DNA of 64,000 bases from Massilia sp. BJB1822 (GCF_013369485.1 NZ_JABWEB010000011.1:109466-173465); one strand, 5' to 3'; positions 7,280 through 16,246 are shown, counted from the stretch's first letter. Notes: generated by a model from the sequence alone, not told the origin. Translations and numbers: made by a program.

Positions 7280-9190
7280 TCATTGCCGCGATTCGATGGC
7301 CTCCCAGCGCTCCAGGGCCGCCAGCAGCTCCTCTTCGATCTCGGCGATGCGGCTGTTCAGGCGCTTCGCTTCGGCCGGCGTCTTCTTGTAGAAGTCGGGA
7401 TCGGACAGGGCAATATTCAGCGCGCTCTGCTCGTCTTCCAGCTTGGCGATCAGCTGCGGCAGCTCATCCAGCTCGCGCTGTTCCTTGAAGCTGAGTTTTT
7501 TCGGTTTTGCTGCAGGCGCAGCAGCCGGCGCCGCTTCCACCTTGGCCGGTTTCAGCTCGGCCTTCGCCGCTGGCTTGGCCGAGGCGGCCGGCGCCACGGC
7601 GCGCACCCGCTCCCAGTCGCTATAGCCGCCGATGTATTCGCGCCAGGCACCCTCCCCTTCGGCCACGATGACCTGGGTCACGACATTGTCGAGGAACATG
7701 CGGTCGTGGCTGACCAGGAAGACCGTGCCCTGGTAATCTTCCAGCAACTCTTCCAGCAGCTCCAGGGTGTCGATGTCGAGGTCATTGGTCGGCTCGTCGA
7801 GCACCAGCACATTGGCCGGCTTGGCAAACAGGCGCGCCAGCAGCAGGCGGTTGCGCTCGCCACCCGAGAGGGTGCGCACCGGCGAACGGGCGCGCTCGGG
7901 CGCGAACAGGAAGTCGCCCAGATAGCTCATCACGTGCTTGCGCTGGCCATTGATTTCGACCCAGTCGCTGCCCGGCGCAATCGTGTCGGCCAGGCTGGCT
8001 TCCTCGTTGAGCTGGGTGCGCATCTGGTCGAAATACGCCACCTGCAATTTGGTGCCCTGGCGGATGCTGCCGGCATCGGCCGTCTCTTCGCCCAAAATGA
8101 GTTTGAGCAAGGTGGTCTTGCCGGCGCCATTGGTGCCGATCAGGCCGACCTTGTCGCCGCGCAGGATGGTGGCGCTGAAGTCGCGCACGATGGCTTTCGC
8201 GCCATAGGCCTTGCTGACATTGTCCAGCTCGGCCACGATCTTGCCCGAGCGCTCGCCCGCGGACACTTCCAGGCGCACCTGGCCCTGCTGCTCGCGGCGC
8301 GCGGCGCGCTGGTCGCGCAGGCGCTCCAGACGGCGCACCCGGCCCTCGTCGCGCGTGCGGCGCGCCTGCACGCCCTTGCGGATCCAGACCTCTTCCTGGG
8401 CCAGGAATTTGTCGAACTTGGCGTTCTCGATTTCCTCGATGGCCAGCTGCTCGGCCTTGCGCGTCTGGTAGGTGCTGAAGTTGCCCGGATAGGACAGCAG
8501 GCGGCCACGGTCCAGCTCAATGATGCGGGTGGCCACATTGTCGAGGAAGGAACGGTCGTGGGTGATGAATAGCACGCTGCCCTTGAAGTCGCGCAGCAAG
8601 CCTTCCAGCCACAGGATGGAGGTGAAGTCGAGGTGGTTGGTCGGCTCGTCAAGCAGCAGCACGTCGGGCGCCGCCACCAGGGCGCGCGCCAGCGCCACGC
8701 GCTTCTGCATGCCGCCCGACAGGGTTTTCATCAGCGCATCCGGACCGAGATTCAGGCGGTCCAGGGTCTGTTCGACCTTGTTGCCCAGATTCCAGGCGTC
8801 GGCCGCATCGAGCTGCAGCTGGATTTCGTGCATGCGCTCCATCAGCGCCTCGTCGTCGCCCTGGCCGAACTGGCTGGTCAGCGCATCGTATTCCTTGCGC
8901 AGCGCCGGCAGCTCGCCCAGGCCGGAAGCGACGGCTTCGAACACCGTCATCTCCGGCTCGAACACGGGTTCCTGCTCGACATAGGCAATCGTCAAGCCCT
9001 GCTGCATGACCAGCAAGCCGTCGTCCAGCTTGACGCGGCCGGAAAGGATTTTCAGCAGCGAGGATTTGCCGGTGCCGTTGCGGCCGATCAGGCCGACGCG
9101 CTCGCCGCTCTCGAGGGAGAATTCGGCGTGATCGAGAAGCGCGACGTGGCCGAACGCCAGTTGCGCGGAAGTGAGGGAAATGACTGCCAT
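7280..9190 (-). CDS. uup: ABC-F ATPase Uup
   Basis: 636 residues from the ATG at 9188-9190 (MAVISLTSAQLAFGH), where homology begins; the frame stays open 49 codons upstream but without family resemblance. It has two ABC domains in tandem and no membrane helices: Walker A GRNGTGKS and GTNGAGKT, signatures LSGGMQKR and LSGGERNR, Walker B LLLDEPTNHLD and LVLDEPTNDLD. The basic inter-domain linker is present (IRKGVQARRTRDEGRVRRL). The last ~100 residues form an Ala/Pro/Lys linker and a Glu-rich coiled coil, as in E. coli Uup. Family members act on ribosomes and in tolerance to DNA-structure stress (precise transposon excision phenotype). It is divergent from the tRNA gene. Confidence 0.95.
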   Translation of the reverse strand: MAVISLTSAQLAFGHVALLDHAEFSLESGERVGLIGRNGTGKSSLLKILSGRVKLDDGLLVMQQGLTIAYVEQEPVFEPEMTVFEAVASGLGELPALRKEYDALTSQFGQGDDEALMERMHEIQLQLDAADAWNLGNKVEQTLDRLNLGPDALMKTLSGGMQKRVALARALVAAPDVLLLDEPTNHLDFTSILWLEGLLRDFKGSVLFITHDRSFLDNVATRIIELDRGRLLSYPGNFSTYQTRKAEQLAIEEIENAKFDKFLAQEEVWIRKGVQARRTRDEGRVRRLERLRDQRAARREQQGQVRLEVSAGERSGKIVAELDNVSKAYGAKAIVRDFSATILRGDKVGLIGTNGAGKTTLLKLILGEETADAGSIRQGTKLQVAYFDQMRTQLNEEASLADTIAPGSDWVEINGQRKHVMSYLGDFLFAPERARSPVRTLSGGERNRLLLARLFAKPANVLVLDEPTNDLDIDTLELLEELLEDYQGTVFLVSHDRMFLDNVVTQVIVAEGEGAWREYIGGYSDWERVRAVAPAASAKPAAKAELKPAKVEAAPAAAPAAKPKKLSFKEQRELDELPQLIAKLEDEQSALNIALSDPDFYKKTPAEAKRLNSRIAEIEEELLAALERWEAIESRQ

Positions 9191-9301
9191 AGCGGGTTCA
9201 GAAATGCCGCGCTGCTGCGGGCGGCAGGCGGTTTTGGATGATCGAAACCCGCATTGTACCGGCAGCGCGCAATTGCTACTAACATTTGCCGATCTGTCAG
9301 C

Positions 9302-9307
9302 TATAAT
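9302..9307 (+). promoter_or_regulatory. -10 element (TATAAT) of the tRNA-Arg promoter
   Basis: A perfect TATAAT lies 17 nt before the first base of the tRNA. No good -35 hexamer is visible at 16-18 nt spacing. Confidence 0.6.
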
Positions 9308-9324
9308 TGCGCTCGCCTTGCGTC

Positions 9325-9399
9325 CTCCCCGTAGCACAATGGATAGTGCACATGCCTCCTAAGCGTGGGATACTGGTTCGATTCCAGTCGGGGGGACCA
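9325..9399 (+). tRNA. tRNA-Arg (anticodon CCT)
   Basis: A complete cloverleaf can be drawn by hand. The acceptor pairs CTCCCCG (9325-9331) with CGGGGGG (9389-9395). T8-A9 is followed by a D arm with GGATAG. The anticodon stem CATGC/GCGTG encloses the loop CTCCTAA, with anticodon CCT at 9358-9360. The T arm is ACTGG-TTCGATT-CCAGT. Discriminator A9396 is followed by an encoded CCA (9397-9399). It reads the rare AGG Arg codon. C1-G72 is slightly unusual. It is a single gene with its own promoter, directly followed by a C-run/T-run. Confidence 0.93.
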
Positions 9400-9416
9400 G
9401 CCCCCCCCTCTTTTTT
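9390..9416 (+). terminator. Terminator overlapping the tRNA-Arg 3' end
   Basis: Six G of the acceptor (9390-9395) could pair with the C8 run at 9401-9408, followed by TCTTTTTT. If used, the stem would be built from the last bases of the tRNA itself. The convergent heparinase gene stops at 9421, leaving only 21 nt between the genes. Confidence 0.5.
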
Positions 9417-9420
9417 CTCC

Positions 9421-11817
9421 TTACTTCTTCACCACCGCGCGCTGCAGCGTATATTTCCCGCCCGACTTGACGGTGAAATACAGCGTGCCGGCCTGCGCTT
9501 CCACCACCGCTTCGAAACGGTAGGAAGCATCGTCAGCACTAACCACCCAGCCGCCCGGCGCCAAGCCGGCCAGCAGCACCCGCAGCTCGCCCGATTGGGA
9601 CGGCAGCGTAAAGCGGGCGGTACTGTTCAACTCGTCCGTCTCGCGCGCAAACAGCACGGCGCGGTTGGCGATTTTCACGCCGGCCAGCAGCTCGGACAAT
9701 ACCGGCTCCACCGGCAGCGGCTGGGCGTCAGGAGTGGCGTCGAGCACCTGCATGGCGTTCAGGAAGGTGTCGCTGCGGGCCGCCACCGAAGGCGACACCT
9801 CGACCCGCCAAGCACCTGCCTCTTCGCTATTATTCGACTGCATCGGCGTGATCGGGTAATTGATGTACTTGCGCGTCGCGCTATCGTAGACGCTGAACTC
9901 GCGGCCCGGTCCGCCAACCTTGGCGATCGCAGGGCGGGCTGGCAAGATGGTGCGGTTCACCAGCTTGCCGTTATAGCCGCGGTCGGTTCGCGTGATGGTC
10001 ACGGTATCGCCTACCACCGACGGTTCAGTCTCGCTATGCAGCAGCCAGGTTTTCTTGAAGCCGAGTTTGCTCGACTGAATGCGGTCGAACACGATCAGCG
10101 CCGCCGGATTCTTGGCATTCTTCAGGTTCAGGAAAACGAAGGAACGCGTGTAAGCGCTGACCTTGCGGGAATACGCCTGACTCAGTTCGCCTTGCAGATA
10201 CGAGTACTCGGGTGCCAAGCGGTCGGGACCGACTTGAGAGCGCAGGGCGCCACCGGCTTGCGCGCCCTTGGCCGGGTCGAGCAAATCCTGCATGGCATAG
10301 AATTCCGTCGTGAAGCGCTGCCCGCCGTCATTCGATTTACCGGGAATAATGGTCTCGGCCTCATCCAGCACCAGCATGGCATTGTGGGCAATGGTGCGCT
10401 TATGGTAGTTCATATCATGCACGCTGCCATATTCGACATTGTTGGCGCCCTGATAGATGCCGGAATCGATGGCCAGGCCACCTTTGTAATACAGCTGGAA
10501 ATGGCCGGCATCGAGATGCTGGTGATTGCCGAATCGGGTGCCGCCCGCTTTCATCATGGCCACCACGGCCGGCGATTGCAGGTCTGCCGTGTTGCCCTCG
10601 GTCCAGGCGGTACGGGCGATCATCATGCCGAGCGGCGCGCCGGCATACCAGGTCAGCGGCAAGTCGCGCACGCTGCGCGCCGGCACGCTCGGGTCGTCCA
10701 GCAACACCAGCCACAGATCTTCGGTCGGCCGCAAGGCCGGCAACTGGCGCAAGAACTCGCCTTTCAGATACGGGTCTTTATAGTAGCTGGCGGCCAGCAT
10801 GAAGGGCAGCGGCTCTGCCCAGTAGCTCTTGAAGCGGCTCAGCGCGGCCCAATAGGAATCGCCGTCGCGCATCAGCTGGCCGTCGGGGCGGCGCATGTAC
10901 AGCCACTGGTACGGCGTGCTGGACTGGTTGGCGGCAAACACGTCGCGCACGCCCATGCGGCGGAAAATCCACGAGGCAAACACATCCCAGATATAGCGGC
11001 TAGGGCCATAGGAATCGCCCTGGTGGTGGCCGCCGGCCGAATACATGAAGTTACGCGGCTCAATATAGGCGCTGAAGAACCGGCCGGCAACCATCCGGTA
11101 GATTTCCGGCGCTTCGTCATAGAAGGCAATCGCAGCGCTCAACTGGTCGCGCATCAACTGCGCCTCGCTGCCGTGGCCGGTAATGGAACCTTGCTTCAGC
11201 GGCGGAAAACCGATTTCCATCCGCGCCGCCTGCTCCACAAAGCGCTGGATGAAATGGCGCTTGTCGTCGGTTTTGAGCAGGGGATAGCACCAGTCGTATA
11301 CCAGCGCGCTCAAGAGCAGGGAATTACCCATCTGCCGCGGGGTCGCGGCCTGCTGCTGGCAAACCGGGCTATCGAGATAGGCTCGCGCCAGGCTGATGGC
11401 CTGCTGCCCCGATTCCCCATCCTTATCGAGCAAATAGAACAAGGCCTTGGCATGGACGATTTTGGCCGAGCGCTCGCAATAATCGCCGTTGGACTCGCCC
11501 TGGTTTTGCGGCGGCAGCGTAGTCAGATAATAGCGCCCGGCAGTGCGCAGGCGCTGCCAAGCCAGATTCAAGGCTTGGTATTCCACATTTTCCCGGCCCT
11601 GCGCCCGCAGCTCTTGCTTGCGCAAGGCTTCCAGGTCGGTGGCGCGCAAGTACAGGCGCGGATGCTCGGCCGGCGGGCGGATGGCGGGTGCTGCGATACC
11701 GGGGTTTTGCGGCATCGCAACGGTAATCTCGGCCGCGCCAGCCGTCTGGGAAAGCCCCTGCGTCAACGCGACGCAAGCGGCCAAGGAGAGAAAAGCCTGC
11801 TGTTTTTTTGTCATCAT
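9421..11817 (-). CDS. Secreted heparinase II/III-like polysaccharide lyase (short paralogue)
   Basis: 798 residues with a signal peptide (MMTKKQQAFLSLAACVALT, cleavage near AGAAE). An (alpha/alpha) toroid-like helical half starts with HPRLYLRATDLEALRKQEL. The heparinase II/III beta-sheet core has NHQHLDAGHFQLYYKGG at about residue 427 and YHKRTIAHNAMLVLDEAE shortly after; His and Tyr residues here are the usual lyase catalytic set. The C-terminal beta domain carries the SRKVSAYTRSFVFLNL segment also seen in the two larger paralogues at 41268 and 45411. It lacks their extra N-terminal domain. Expected to cleave uronic-acid polysaccharides by beta-elimination in the periplasm or outside; the substrate is unknown. 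Confidence 0.85.
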   Translation of the reverse strand: MMTKKQQAFLSLAACVALTQGLSQTAGAAEITVAMPQNPGIAAPAIRPPAEHPRLYLRATDLEALRKQELRAQGRENVEYQALNLAWQRLRTAGRYYLTTLPPQNQGESNGDYCERSAKIVHAKALFYLLDKDGESGQQAISLARAYLDSPVCQQQAATPRQMGNSLLLSALVYDWCYPLLKTDDKRHFIQRFVEQAARMEIGFPPLKQGSITGHGSEAQLMRDQLSAAIAFYDEAPEIYRMVAGRFFSAYIEPRNFMYSAGGHHQGDSYGPSRYIWDVFASWIFRRMGVRDVFAANQSSTPYQWLYMRRPDGQLMRDGDSYWAALSRFKSYWAEPLPFMLAASYYKDPYLKGEFLRQLPALRPTEDLWLVLLDDPSVPARSVRDLPLTWYAGAPLGMMIARTAWTEGNTADLQSPAVVAMMKAGGTRFGNHQHLDAGHFQLYYKGGLAIDSGIYQGANNVEYGSVHDMNYHKRTIAHNAMLVLDEAETIIPGKSNDGGQRFTTEFYAMQDLLDPAKGAQAGGALRSQVGPDRLAPEYSYLQGELSQAYSRKVSAYTRSFVFLNLKNAKNPAALIVFDRIQSSKLGFKKTWLLHSETEPSVVGDTVTITRTDRGYNGKLVNRTILPARPAIAKVGGPGREFSVYDSATRKYINYPITPMQSNNSEEAGAWRVEVSPSVAARSDTFLNAMQVLDATPDAQPLPVEPVLSELLAGVKIANRAVLFARETDELNSTARFTLPSQSGELRVLLAGLAPGGWVVSADDASYRFEAVVEAQAGTLYFTVKSGGKYTLQRAVVKK

Positions 11818-11947
11818 ACGAGTTCTATTGTCGGACGGCGGAGGCTTGTCGGCGCGCAGCCGGCAAGAACTGGGTCATTGTAGCGCTCTCGGCTGGAATA
11901 CGCACTTCTCTACAGGCAATAAAAATTTCCCATGTGACTTTTTACCC

Positions 11948-12661
11948 TCATGCGGCGCGGCGCCGCCATGTGACCGCGGCCAGTACCGCCCCGCCGGCCA
12001 TAAGCATCAGATAACTTGCCGCCTCGGGAACGGCGACCATCGCATACACCTCGATGGCGCCATAGGTGATGCTGTTCAGGCGTGACGGTCCATCGTCGAG
12101 CAAGCTGGTTTTGAAATTGCCACGATACGGGTCGATATAAGAATACAGGAAAGAATGGCCGCCATGGGTCAAGTCATAGGGAACATACAAATCATGGCCC
12201 CAGCCAAATGTGGGGCCGAAGGCACTGCCATTGTATGTCTGATAAGAACCAACCTCATCCAGGCCGTTGATTTTCGGCGTCTGATAGTGGACGATACCGC
12301 TGCTCAGATTAAACAGAAAAGCCGTGCGTCCCTGCTGTTCCGGATTGCGGTTATATTTTTCCGCCGAACTCCAGCTTTGGGGGTTGTAGCCGCCAACCAG
12401 CCACGTCTTGCCATCCTGCGTCGCTTGCATCACCGAGAAAGTGCGGCCCTTGCCATCCACTGCCGCATGGAATTGCCGCGCAGTGTCGCCAGCGGTCTTG
12501 GTATAGATATTCGAGAGCTGGAGTTCGCCGCCACCCAGCCAGCGAGCCAGCTGCTTCTCATCCTGTTCGCTCAATAGACCGCCTGCGTGGGCGGAAGGCA
12601 CTATGGCGGCCGCTGCCCCCAGTAAAACGGCGAGGACCAGCCGGTGAAAAGAAATGTGCAT
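11948..12661 (-). CDS. PEP-CTERM sorting domain protein
   Basis: 237 residues from the ATG at 12659-12661, chosen because AGGTG lies 4 nt upstream and because it opens a good signal peptide (LVLAVLLGAAAAIVPSAHA). The body is a globular exported domain of unknown function (LARWLGGGELQLSNIYTKTA, GGYNPQSWSS). The C-terminus is a tripartite PEP-CTERM tag: VPEAASY (Pro-to-Ala variant of VPEPASY), the hydrophobic LMLMAGGAVLAAVTW, then WRRRAA. Such tags are cut by an exosortase and the protein is linked to the EPS-rich surface. The exosortase gene is not in this window but would be expected near the eps locus. Confidence 0.85.
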   Translation of the reverse strand: MHISFHRLVLAVLLGAAAAIVPSAHAGGLLSEQDEKQLARWLGGGELQLSNIYTKTAGDTARQFHAAVDGKGRTFSVMQATQDGKTWLVGGYNPQSWSSAEKYNRNPEQQGRTAFLFNLSSGIVHYQTPKINGLDEVGSYQTYNGSAFGPTFGWGHDLYVPYDLTHGGHSFLYSYIDPYRGNFKTSLLDDGPSRLNSITYGAIEVYAMVAVPEAASYLMLMAGGAVLAAVTWRRRAA

Positions 12662-12808
12662 ATGACACCTCAAGATAAGCGTTTGAGAGCTTAGAAAGGC
12701 TGCCAGTCCGGCTAACAAGCACAACTGTCTAGGGGCAGATGCACGCGGAGCAATTTCGGCACAGCCTTATCATTTTCATCAGAGCAATGATAATTTGCGC
12801 AATATAAC

Positions 12809-13744
12809 ATGCGCCAACTTGCCATTTCATACATGGCGCAACTAATCTTGCTTCCCGCTCAAACCCGCGGCGATTCATCGCTGGTCATTCCCACCATTTT
12901 CATTACCTTGGCGCTGGACTTGGCCGGCGCCGCGCTGACGCCAGAGGTGTATGCCGGCCGGAGCAACCACGATATGCCTCTGCTGCGGATCCTGATCAGC
13001 CTGGCGTATCTGAATCAAGTCTGGTCGATGTCCATTATGAGCTTTTCCAACGTTCCATACTGGTCGATTTGCTACGAAATGTGGTATTACATACTGTTCG
13101 CCATTTTGCTGTTTACCAAGGCGAAACTGCGTATCACGCTACTGCTGCTCTGCGCCATACTGATCGGCCCGAAAATTTTGCTGCTCGCACCGATCTGGCT
13201 GCTGGGCGTCTTCTTGCAGCGCAATAAGCGCTTGCAGCAACTGCACCCTTGGCAAGCTTGGTTTCTGTTCTTGATCTCTTGGCCCCTATATGGGCTCTAT
13301 CTTAAGACAGGCGTCAACTCCTTGGTGCACCAATGGCTGCTTGGCGTGCTGGGGCAAGGTGCAGAGAAATTCCTGGGCTATTCGCACTACTTCCTTACCG
13401 ACTATCTTCTTGCAATTATTGTGGCTGCCAATTTTGTTGGAGCGAGGGGCATTGCCCGGCATTTTGGCCCCATCCTCCTGCCTTGTGAACAACAGATCAG
13501 AAGACTCTCGGCATATACCTTCTCAATCTATCTGCTGCATATGCCGTTTATTCTCTTTTATATGGCCCTGTTCAACGAGCAGCCTGGCCCCCTGTTTGCG
13601 GCCAAAGTATTAGCGGCAAGCTTATTCAGCATCGTACTGGTAAGTAAGGTGACGGAACAACAGCGCCATCGCTGGCGCGCGCCAATACAACGCTGGCTGA
13701 GCGCTCTGCGCTCAACTTCACTGTTTGCACGGCTCGGCACATAA
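12809..13744 (+). pseudogene. 5'-truncated acyltransferase-3 family membrane protein
   Basis: 311 residues, rich in membrane helices. SNVPYWSICYEMWYYILFAI matches the central WSLxVExxFY region of the acyltransferase-3 (OafA/YrhL) family, and the last helices (FSIYLLHMPFILFYMALF) match its C-terminal end. The N-terminal helix with the catalytic His/Arg (…RGxxAxxVxxxH) is absent, and an in-frame TAA at 12791-12793 closes the frame just upstream, so roughly 80 residues are missing. The GC content is visibly lower than in the flanking genes, suggesting transfer from elsewhere. Probably a decaying O-acetyltransferase; less likely a short variant. Confidence 0.65.
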
Positions 13745-13768
13745 GGGAGGGCAAGGATAGAATGCCGG

Positions 13769-13789
13769 CGGCGCCCCAGCCGGGCGCCG
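13769..13789. terminator. GC hairpin between convergent genes
   Basis: A perfect 8-bp stem CGGCGCCC/GGGCGCCG with a 5-nt loop lies in the 53-bp gap between the acyltransferase remnant and the ridA-like gene. There is no T-run on either side, so efficiency is uncertain. Confidence 0.4.
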
Positions 13790-13797
13790 TGGCGGTC

Positions 13798-14187
13798 TCA
13801 GGGAATGACGGCAGTGACTTCTATTTCGAGCCTTGCATCATCTTCAATCAGCGCCACAACCTGTACCGCCGTCATGGCGGGATAGTGGGCGCCAATGATC
13901 TCACGGTAAGCCTGGCCGATGTCTTTATACGCAGCCATGTATTCCTTTTTATCCAGCACATACCAAGTCATGCGTGTAATGTGCTCTGGCCGCGCCCCCG
14001 CCTCGGCCAGCACCTCGACGATGTTGAGCAAGGCTTGGCGCGTTTGCCCGGCAAAGTCCCGGCTCTGGAATCTGCCTTGTCCATCCCAGCCCACCATGCC
14101 GCTGACAAAGACTTGCTTGCCGCTGGCGGCAATGCCGTTAGAGTAGCCGCGCGGGCGCGCCCAGCCCGGAGGTTGAAGTATCTGCAT
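13798..14187 (-). CDS. RidA-family enamine/imine deaminase
   Basis: 129 residues, full length for the YjgF/YER057c/UK114 family. Recognisable segments are YSNGIAASGKQVFVSGMVGWD, the helix TRQALLNIVEVLAEAGA, and RMTWYVLDKKEY. The C-terminus is ARLEIEVTAVIP, where most RidA proteins end in the ...R.xxVE.. segment lining the active site. RidA enzymes hydrolyse reactive enamines/imines to ketones plus ammonia. It is the last gene of the anthranilate operon, 13 nt after the acyl-CoA dehydrogenase. A role in removing the amino group from a non-aromatic 2-amino intermediate is inferred from this position. Confidence 0.88.
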   Translation of the reverse strand: MQILQPPGWARPRGYSNGIAASGKQVFVSGMVGWDGQGRFQSRDFAGQTRQALLNIVEVLAEAGARPEHITRMTWYVLDKKEYMAAYKDIGQAYREIIGAHYPAMTAVQVVALIEDDARLEIEVTAVIP

Positions 14188-14200
14188 GATCTTTCCTGAC

Positions 14201-15388
14201 TTAAGCGGTCTCGCGCAGCAGTTCGCGCGCGATGATTAATTGCTGGACTTCGGTGGCGCCTTCGTAAATGCGCAGGGCGCGTATCTCGCGGTACAGGCGT
14301 TCCACCGGATGCTCGCTGACCACGCCCAGACCGCCGAACATCTGCACGGCGGCGTCGATCACCTGCTGCGCCGTTTCGGTGGCCGTCATCTTGGCCATGG
14401 CCGCTTCCTTGGTGACCTTGCGGCCCTGGTCGCGCTGCCAGGCGGCGCGGTAGGTCAGGAGCGCCGCGCTGTCGATGGCGGTGGCCATCTGCGCCAGCTT
14501 GGCCTGGGTCAGCTGGAAGTCGGCCAGAGTCTGGCCGAACATGGGACGCTGGCGTGCATGGGCCAGCGCCTCGTCCAGTGCGCGGCGGGCGAAACCCAGG
14601 GCCGCCGCCGCCACCGACGTGCGGAACACGTCGAGCGTGGCCATCGCCACCTTGAAGCCCTGCCCCGCTTCGCCCAAGCGCAAGGCGGCCGGGATGCGGC
14701 AGTTGTTGAAGCGCAGGCGCGCCAGCGGATGCGGCGCGATCACATTAATGCGCTCCGCAATTTCCAGGCCCGGCGCGTCAGCCGGAACGATGAAGGCGCT
14801 GATGCCGCGCGTGCCGCGTGCCGGACTGTCCTGCGCTTCCGCGGCCACGCTATCGCGCGCAAACACCACGTAGAAATCGGCGATGCCGCCGTTCGAGATC
14901 CAGGTCTTCTCGCCGTTCAGCACATAGCTGTCGCCCTCGCGCGCGGCGGCGCACTGCATGGCGGCGACGTCGGAACCGGCCTGCGGTTCGGACAAGGCAA
15001 AAGCGGCAATCGCCTCGCCGCGCGCCACGCGCGGCAGCCAGGCCTGTTGGGCCGCAGTATCGCCGAACAGGCTGATGGCGCCCGAGCCCAAGCCCTGCAT
15101 GGCGAAGGCGAAATCGGCCAGGCCGTTATGGCGCGCCAGGGTCTCGCGGATCAGGCAGATGGTGCGCGTATCGATGGCGTCCAGCGTGCCGCCGTGGGCG
15201 CTGCCGCCGACCGCATGGCGCAGCCAGCCCGCCTCGCCCAGCTGGCGCACCAGCTGGCGGCAAGTCGCATCCACATCCTCGCCATGCACGTCGCGCACCT
15301 GTTGCGCGGCCCAGGCATCGAGTTCCCGTTCCAGCGCGGCGTGGCGCGCCTCGAAGAAGGGCCAACCCAGATAGTCTTTATCGGCCAT
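14201..15388 (-). CDS. Acyl-CoA dehydrogenase of the anthranilate-CoA operon
   Basis: 395 residues. FAD-dependent acyl-CoA dehydrogenase fold: N-terminal helical domain (RETLARHNGLADFAFAMQG), middle beta domain with ALSEPQAGSDVAAM and GEKTWISNGGIADFYVV, and a C-terminal helical domain with FGQTLADFQLTQAKLAQMA. The catalytic base is probably the Glu in IYEGATEVQQLIIARELL near the C-terminus. It probably oxidises a cyclic or ring-opened CoA ester arising from 2-aminobenzoyl-CoA. It lies 3 nt after the enoyl-CoA hydratase gene, so it is translationally linked. Electrons would go to ETF, which is not encoded here. Confidence 0.9.
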   Translation of the reverse strand: MADKDYLGWPFFEARHAALERELDAWAAQQVRDVHGEDVDATCRQLVRQLGEAGWLRHAVGGSAHGGTLDAIDTRTICLIRETLARHNGLADFAFAMQGLGSGAISLFGDTAAQQAWLPRVARGEAIAAFALSEPQAGSDVAAMQCAAAREGDSYVLNGEKTWISNGGIADFYVVFARDSVAAEAQDSPARGTRGISAFIVPADAPGLEIAERINVIAPHPLARLRFNNCRIPAALRLGEAGQGFKVAMATLDVFRTSVAAAALGFARRALDEALAHARQRPMFGQTLADFQLTQAKLAQMATAIDSAALLTYRAAWQRDQGRKVTKEAAMAKMTATETAQQVIDAAVQMFGGLGVVSEHPVERLYREIRALRIYEGATEVQQLIIARELLRETA

Positions 15389-15391
15389 GCC

Positions 15392-16246
15392 TCAATCCCC
15401 CTCGAACTGCGGTTTCTGCTTTGCCACGAAGGCATGGTAGGCGCGGTGGAAGTCGTTGGTCGCCATGCAAATGGCCTGGGCCTGGGCTTCCGCTTCGATG
15501 GCTTCGTCCACGCCCATATTCCACTCCTGCTGCAGCATCTTCTTGGTCATGCCATGGGCGAAGGTCGGGCCTTGCGCCAGGCTGCGCGCAAAGCTTTGCG
15601 CCTCGGCCAGCAGCGCTTCCGGCGCGTACAGATTATTGAAGAAGCCCCAGCGCTCGCCCTCCAGGCCCGACATGGAACGGCCGCTGTACAGCAATTCGGC
15701 GGCGCGGCCTTGGCCGATCACGCGCGGCAGCAAGGCGCAGGCACCCATATCGCAGCCGGCCAGGCCGACGCGGGTAAACAGGAAGGCGGTCTTGCTGCGC
15801 TCCGTGCCGTAGCGGATGTCCGACGCCAGCGCCAGCATGGAGCCGGCGCCGGCGCATACGCCGTCGATGGCGGCCACGATGGGCTGGGGACAGGCGCGCA
15901 TGGCTTTCACCACGTCGCCCGTCATGCGCGTGAAGGCCAGCAGGCCGGGCATATCGAGCTTGGTCAGCGGGCCGATGATCTCGTGCACATCGCCGCCCGA
16001 GCAGAAGTTCTCGCCCGCGCCGTTGATGACGATGGCTTTCACATCGTCGGCATAGGCCAGCGCGCGGAACAATTCGCGCAGCTCGGCATAGGATTCGAAG
16101 GTCAGCGGATTCTTGCGCTCGGGGCGGTTCAGGGTCAGCGTCGCCACGCCCTGCTCCAGCGCGAACAGAAAATGGCGCGCCTCATAATTGGCCAGCGCCT
16201 GGCGGTTGCCCGGCAGCGCGTGCGGCTCGCCTTGCAGATGCTTCAT
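15392..16246 (-). CDS. Enoyl-CoA hydratase/isomerase family protein
   Basis: 284 residues from the ATG at 16244-16246 (AAGGAC upstream). Crotonase fold: VATLTLNRPERKNPLTFESY, the oxyanion-hole segments KAIVINGAGENFCSGGDVHEI and ACPQPIVAAIDGVCAGAGSMLALASD, and a C-terminal helical part. The second catalytic Glu position of classical hydratases appears replaced (CDMGACALLPRVIG), so hydrolase or ring-opening chemistry is possible. The start codon overlaps the stop of the upstream MarR gene as ATGA, showing tight coupling in the anthranilate operon. Confidence 0.88.
   Translation of the reverse strand: MKHLQGEPHALPGNRQALANYEARHFLFALEQGVATLTLNRPERKNPLTFESYAELRELFRALAYADDVKAIVINGAGENFCSGGDVHEIIGPLTKLDMPGLLAFTRMTGDVVKAMRACPQPIVAAIDGVCAGAGSMLALASDIRYGTERSKTAFLFTRVGLAGCDMGACALLPRVIGQGRAAELLYSGRSMSGLEGERWGFFNNLYAPEALLAEAQSFARSLAQGPTFAHGMTKKMLQQEWNMGVDEAIEAEAQAQAICMATNDFHRAYHAFVAKQKPQFEGD

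Noticed and set aside
9307..11883. Plus-strand frame through the tRNA and the heparinase gene
   Set aside because: It overlaps a tRNA and is an antisense shadow.
12662..12800. Sigma-54 promoter upstream of the PEP-CTERM gene (TTGCT with an upstream TGTGC)
   Set aside because: Only the -12 half fits; the -24 half has several mismatches.
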